Assembly (NCBI GenBank): GCA_907163375.1
Contig: CAJQUW010010284.1
Coordinates: forward strand, 271,996 to 335,995
Direction: 5' to 3'
DNA length: 64,000 bases
Origin: Prostheceraeus crozeri
Taxonomy: Eukaryota > Platyhelminthes > Polycladida > Euryleptidae
Position numbers and translations under genes: made by a program. This document shows, piece by piece, positions 38,501 through 44,500 of this stretch. Position 1 is the stretch's first letter, and every line of letters begins with the position of its first letter. Under the pieces are notes generated by a model, which worked only from the letters and a program-made list of their open reading frames with translations, had not been told where the DNA came from and ran no database searches.

Positions 38501-41500
38501 AATTTCTTATGCATTGCGGACTAGAGATGTTGGATTGGCTTCGAGTTTTCTTCTCCAAATGAGTTTCGATCCTCCGCTTGCCCAAAGTCTGGCGACGGTC
38601 TGACGTTGTCACCATCCTCAAGCAAAACCAACCGCCTAAGGACGCAAGGAGCTATAGGCCAATCAGTCTACTTTTTGTGACCGTGAAACTTATAGAGAGA
38701 CTCATGCTATCATGCCTCGAGCCCATTATCGATCCGAAAATTCCTCACAAACAGCCAGGGTTCCGTCGCTGCCGCTAAACTACAGACCAAATCGCTCTGC
38801 TCCCTGATGATGTTGAACAGGATTCGAACAGAAGCAAAAAGTTGGAGTAGTATTCGTTGATATGACCGCCGCCTATGACATAGTCTGTTTGAAACGACTT
38901 CACCTCAAACTCCTGGGCTATTGAGTGATGTCCATGCCGTTGCATTCATCATGGAGCTCTTATCTAATCGAAGCTTCAAACTAAGGACGAATAAGAACCG
39001 GATTAGCGCCTTCGATGATTTCGCAATGGAGTGCCACATGGGTCTACTTTATCCCCGATGCTCTTCAACATAAACATCAGGGACATTCCGCGAACCACCT
39101 CCAGGCAGTACGGCTATGCAGATGATCTAGCTTTCCTAACAGCAAATGGGAGTTGGTCCTAGGTTGGTCCCGCTGTACGATTACTTACCTACCTGGCGTT
39201 TGAAAATGAGCACTGAAAAGACAGTTTCTACTTTTCATCTGCACAACAACGATAGCAAACATCAGCTAACAATAACTGCGAACGGAACCGTGCTACAGAA
39301 CACCGACTACCCTACTTTACTTACCTAGGTGTGACCACTGATCGCACACTAACTTACACATATAAACTCCACCGCCAGAAGACGCAAAAGAAGATAATCT
39401 CGAGAAATGGACCAATACGATCGTTGGTGAGCAGCATCTGGGCAGCGCGCTCTTCCACTAGTGTACAGTACGGCTGAGTGTACATCTCCAGTATGGCATC
39501 GCAGTGCTCACACAAGGATCATCGACTCAACATTCAACGAGACAATGAGGATCATCACAGGCTGTCTGCGCGCGACCGAAGCGATCTTCCTCCTGGTCCT
39601 CTCGGGTATTGCTCCACCCGCCATTCGGCGAGAGTCGCATGTCATGAGTCTTGCAACAAGAGCAAAGGCCAACCAATATCACATCCTCCATCATCGTATT
39701 ACCGCTGCACTCAGCGGTTACTTACTCATCGCACTTACTCAGCGGCTTAAATCACAACGGCAGTGTGCCTGCCCAGCTCCAAAAGGGTCGTTTCCCTCCG
39801 GAGACGACCTCCCTCGAAAGCAATGGATCCGACTGAACCGACTCCGCTCCAGTATCGCTCGCGTAGCCGCTACCCTCCCGCGATGGAGCTTTCGACAGTC
39901 CGCCTCCTGTGTTTGCGGTCATCCAGCTCAAACAGTGTTCCGGAGATATCATTTGATAGCAGAAAGTCATCAAGTACTAGGGTTACGCAATTAATCAAAC
40001 TCTTGGATGTTGCATGCTTTCCAATGAAAGGCATTTCAGTGAAAACTCCCAGGAAGACATCGACTTTAGAAGGTTCTAGACGCCAGAGGCCCGTCGCGGC
40101 TTTTAGAATTAATTTTTAACAAATCAAGACCAAAACTACAAAACCGATGAAATGCTTGCTACCAAATGCTTTATTTCGCTTCGTCTGGTGATTTTGTTGC
40201 TGTCTGGTCTGCATAGTGGTCAACAGAGGCTTCTTTTTCTTCTATTAGCAGAAATATGTCAAGCGTTGCATGCTGCTCTTTACTGTGTTATAGGTAGCAA
40301 ATTATTGACATTAAAAGATCGAACTGACAACATTCTTCTGCATCTACGTCAGAGAATTTAGGATATAAGTAACAAGTACATAGAAAAAGTAATATTTAAT
40401 AAGTAATTATGAAATTACATCCGAAGTGACAATGCATACCAATTTCTTAAAGTAAAAATATTTCATGTTTGATACATATGAGCATGCTTACAGTGCAATT
40501 ATCGTGCGATTGTAAAGATTTCATTCAGTTCGGCACTCATATGTACTCAGGTAGGCTGGAGAGATGAGATGACTTCGATATCACCTGACTTACGTGTAGA
40601 AATAAATGTACACTGTACACTGTAGTGCACTAACTTAGGCACGAAGCCGAAATTTCGTGCCAGTTACCGCCTAGTTATTGCCTTTCTAGTGCCTCGAGGC
40701 ACCAGTAGGCGCCACTAGGCACTAATAGGCATCAAGCCAAATAATTGCTTATCCTATGAAATCGAAGGAAAAATGAATGGGCACGAACTCGGCACTATGA
40801 GCTTCATGCCTATTCGTGCCTTGTGTTGGCTAGAATTGATGCCTAAATTTCGTGCCAAATTCAAGCGAAATTTCGTGCCCTAGAGTTCACAGTATACATG
40901 AGAATAGTACGAAAGTATTTAGTAGATCTACTTATGCTCAGGACATCTACAAGTAGTATTCAAAGGCAAACATAGTATGAGAAGTTCCCGCAACGGTTAA
41001 ATCATCATGCTGCAAAAAGATGACGAAAGAAATTAGATAACAACCAATCAAATTCTTGGTAGAAAATTACCTACGAGACCGTCGAATTTCATTCAGACGA
41101 CTACTACCAAATGAACGCTGTCTGGTTGTCCTTGGGAAGAAATGTTTGGCAGCAAATTTGTTTTATTTGTTTCACACGGTTTACTGTGTACCTATACTAT
41201 ACGTAGACAAAGATGTATGTAGAAAAAGAGGTACAAAATGTACGAAAGCACAGTTTATTGTTCGTGCTGACGCGCTACGAATGTGAGTAACTTCCTATTG
41301 AATATTCAAAAATTTAGAATAAAACTTCTTGGATATGCATATCAAGAACATAGATTATCATTTCCCAGAAAGTACACCAGATTATTGGCATACTTTATTA
41401 CGGATGGACGATAGCTACACGATTCTCTAGGACATAGCCACTGCAAATATTTGATATATCCCTCCGACTAAAGCCCACGTGATTCATCAAATAATTTCCC

Positions 41501-44500
41501 TCTCTATATCCCAGAGAATCACATAGCCATCCTCTATCCATTACTAAGAATCACTTTTTCATTTTTTGTGGGAGTGAAAAGATATCTCTTCTATGCAAAC
41601 TGCCGGGAGGAAAAATTAACTCTTCAGTCCCACGGGATCACAAAGCTAACTTTTCCTCTCGCAGTTAACATTTCCTGTATAAGCTTCTGTGCAAAAAATT
41701 CTGTAAACAAGTTATGCCAGAGATTAACAAGATATCGATATAGTCCCTGGATTAGCTCATTCATAGATTTTGCGGCATAGCCATCAATTTCATAATGAAC
41801 AATAGACATCTATGAGGCACAAAATGAAAAGCTACATTCTTTCGAGAGGAAATAAACGTTTCCTTCCTTAGCTGACTGTACAACATAGCTGCGGGAGGAA
41901 AAGTTGATATTTCCTACTGGATTCTCATTCAAGAAAATAGCTATTTGCAGACATCTCCATAGATTTCATCTTCTTTGGGTTAGAATATGCTATAGAGAGG
42001 GAACAAAATGATTGAATTTTCAATTGATGACAATATAAAATATTCAGGTCCGCGATCCTCAGCCATCGGGAAAGGAACAGGCAAAGCAAAGTTATTGACA
42101 AAGTAATAAATAACATATTTTTGTTTCAAAAGTTGTAATGTCTCAATTTCATTTGCGCAAATAAATTTTAGAACTCCTTCTCTATTCCACAGGCGTTGTT
42201 CTCAATGACTTCGTCTCCAATGTCTTCGTTACTCCAACCTTACTGCGAGTAGTTCGTATTTTCCGAATAGGACGCGTACTCCGACTTATCAAAGCTGCCA
42301 AAGGTATCCGGAAGCTTTTATTTGCTTTGATTATCTCGCTGCCAGCGCTCTTCAACATCGGCATGTTGCTTGTATTGATGATCGTCATTTTTGCCATCGT
42401 TGGAATGCAAATGTTTGGGAATGTGAAACACACAGGTGCCTTGAACGACCTAGTTAACTTTGAGACCTTCGAAAGGTCATTTGTTTTGTTATTTAGACTA
42501 GCTACTTCAGCAGGCTGGAATGAAATCCTGGAACCATTGCTCATAAGTCCGCCAAACTGCAACAACACACACATTGTCCGCAATGGGAAAACCATCGCAG
42601 TAAGTCACTATTGTGTTTGTAAATTCATTTGTTGACAATTGACTATGTACTCAAGTTTTTATACATACTTATATCAACTTATCAAGAGTGGAAACTGCCC
42701 ATTACTCTCATGTATTTTTAGCGGCGGCAAATCCGTCATCTTTTTTTAGCTAAGATCAGTTCATTTCTATGTTGTATCAGCTACATGTATATCAACCTTG
42801 CATCAACATTCTACTAACCATAGAAATGTCTACGGATAACTGTGTAATTTTTCGCTGATTCATAGTTTGACATAGATATTCATTACCTTCCATTCCATAT
42901 TTCAATAATATTCTGCTGTCAATTGCGATATCAAATAAAACTACTGGCTGAAATGTAACATCATAGCTGTCGCCACAAATCAACCATTGATTACTTCCCT
43001 TATATACCTTGCCCCCTCTCCTTAATTTCTAAAGTATTCATCCGATATATATTTTGTAACGAATTTTTGGATGTGAGGTTGTGGAGAGATGGGTTGGCAG
43101 CACATTTCTGATGCCAGCTGTCCTTCCATTCTACACATGATAAATAGTCATTAACGGTACATTTTTTGAGTTTATCATTGTAAATTTTGATGCAAATTAG
43201 AAGATTTAGAGGACAGCATTTTCAGCGCTATGCTAACATTTACCATTAGCACTACATGCTTCTCGATATCTTTGAAGCATCTTTAACATTGCAGCCTTAA
43301 TATCTCTATCTCAAAGATGTCTTCAAAGCTGCTTCAAAGATATCGAGAAGCATGCAATGCTAAAGATAATTGTTAGTATTCTAATTCTTAGCGTTCCCAA
43401 TTTCTATGTTATGATTACAAATGGAAAACAATATTGCATGGAAATTCTTGTATCTATTGCTTGCAGAAGAAAGTTTTATCTTGCATTTTTGTCAAAAAAT
43501 ACACGTTAAAATGCACGATAAATATCCATGAAAAAATGCACGGAAACAAACCTAAAGTCTATGAGACATAAATGATGGTTCTGTCGATGAGCTATCTATG
43601 GTTCATAGTCATCTCTGACTTAGTTCATGCATTTCTATGGTCCATGATCTGGATGCAGAGATCATAGAATACTAACAATGTAGGAATACGATGTGAGATT
43701 TCAAGGTAAGTAATGTACAAATCAGAGGCCGCGTTAGCGACCGACGTTCTGTTCATTACTTAACGAGAAATCTCATGTGGTATTTCCATTGTCTACTTAT
43801 ATACATCTACATCTATCCATAGACTTCCTGTAACAGAACATTCTTCTGCAATTTAGAAGTCTATGATTTGAGCAGTAACTTCTATGTCATCAGTATTGAA
43901 AAATGACGGCAGGGTAAAGTCATCCTCCCTGCCGACAGCAGGCAGCAATGTACAAAATGCCATTATTCCTATAATAATGCATGATTTTGTAAGGCTTTCT
44001 ATGTCCACAGGTTAATAAGTTCCACGAAGCAGGTAATTATTTTCCTGGTTGGAAACTATTAACCTGGTGCAGACTTCTATGAAAAAAGTCATGCATTATA
44101 ACAGATAATGCATAGATTTCTTCGCTCATTATTTGTCATAATAACCTCGGTAATTATAGCAATAATGACCTCAAATCTATGCATTATCTATTACTTATTG
44201 CATCATAGATTTAGAAATGTAAGTAGACAATAGGAATTAGCTGCGCGGCCAAAAGACAAAATATCTGCATCTTATACCATGTTGTGATTCCTACAATGTC
44301 AACATAGTGCTGAAAATGTTGACTCTTAAATCTTCTAATTTGCATCAAAATTTATGATGCTAAAAGTTAAACTCAAAAAAATTACCTGCAATCAATATGA
44401 AAGTTTTCTTCGGCTAGTCATCGCACCAGAATGACTGTTACATGTTTTGACACAGCTGGAATTTTCTTTCTTCACATAATAAAATCATTCTTAGCGTAAG

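Noticed and set aside
42182-42595. 137-codon minus-strand frame
   Set aside because: It is antisense to the DIV S4-pore exon, whose plus-strand reading is clearly the real one.
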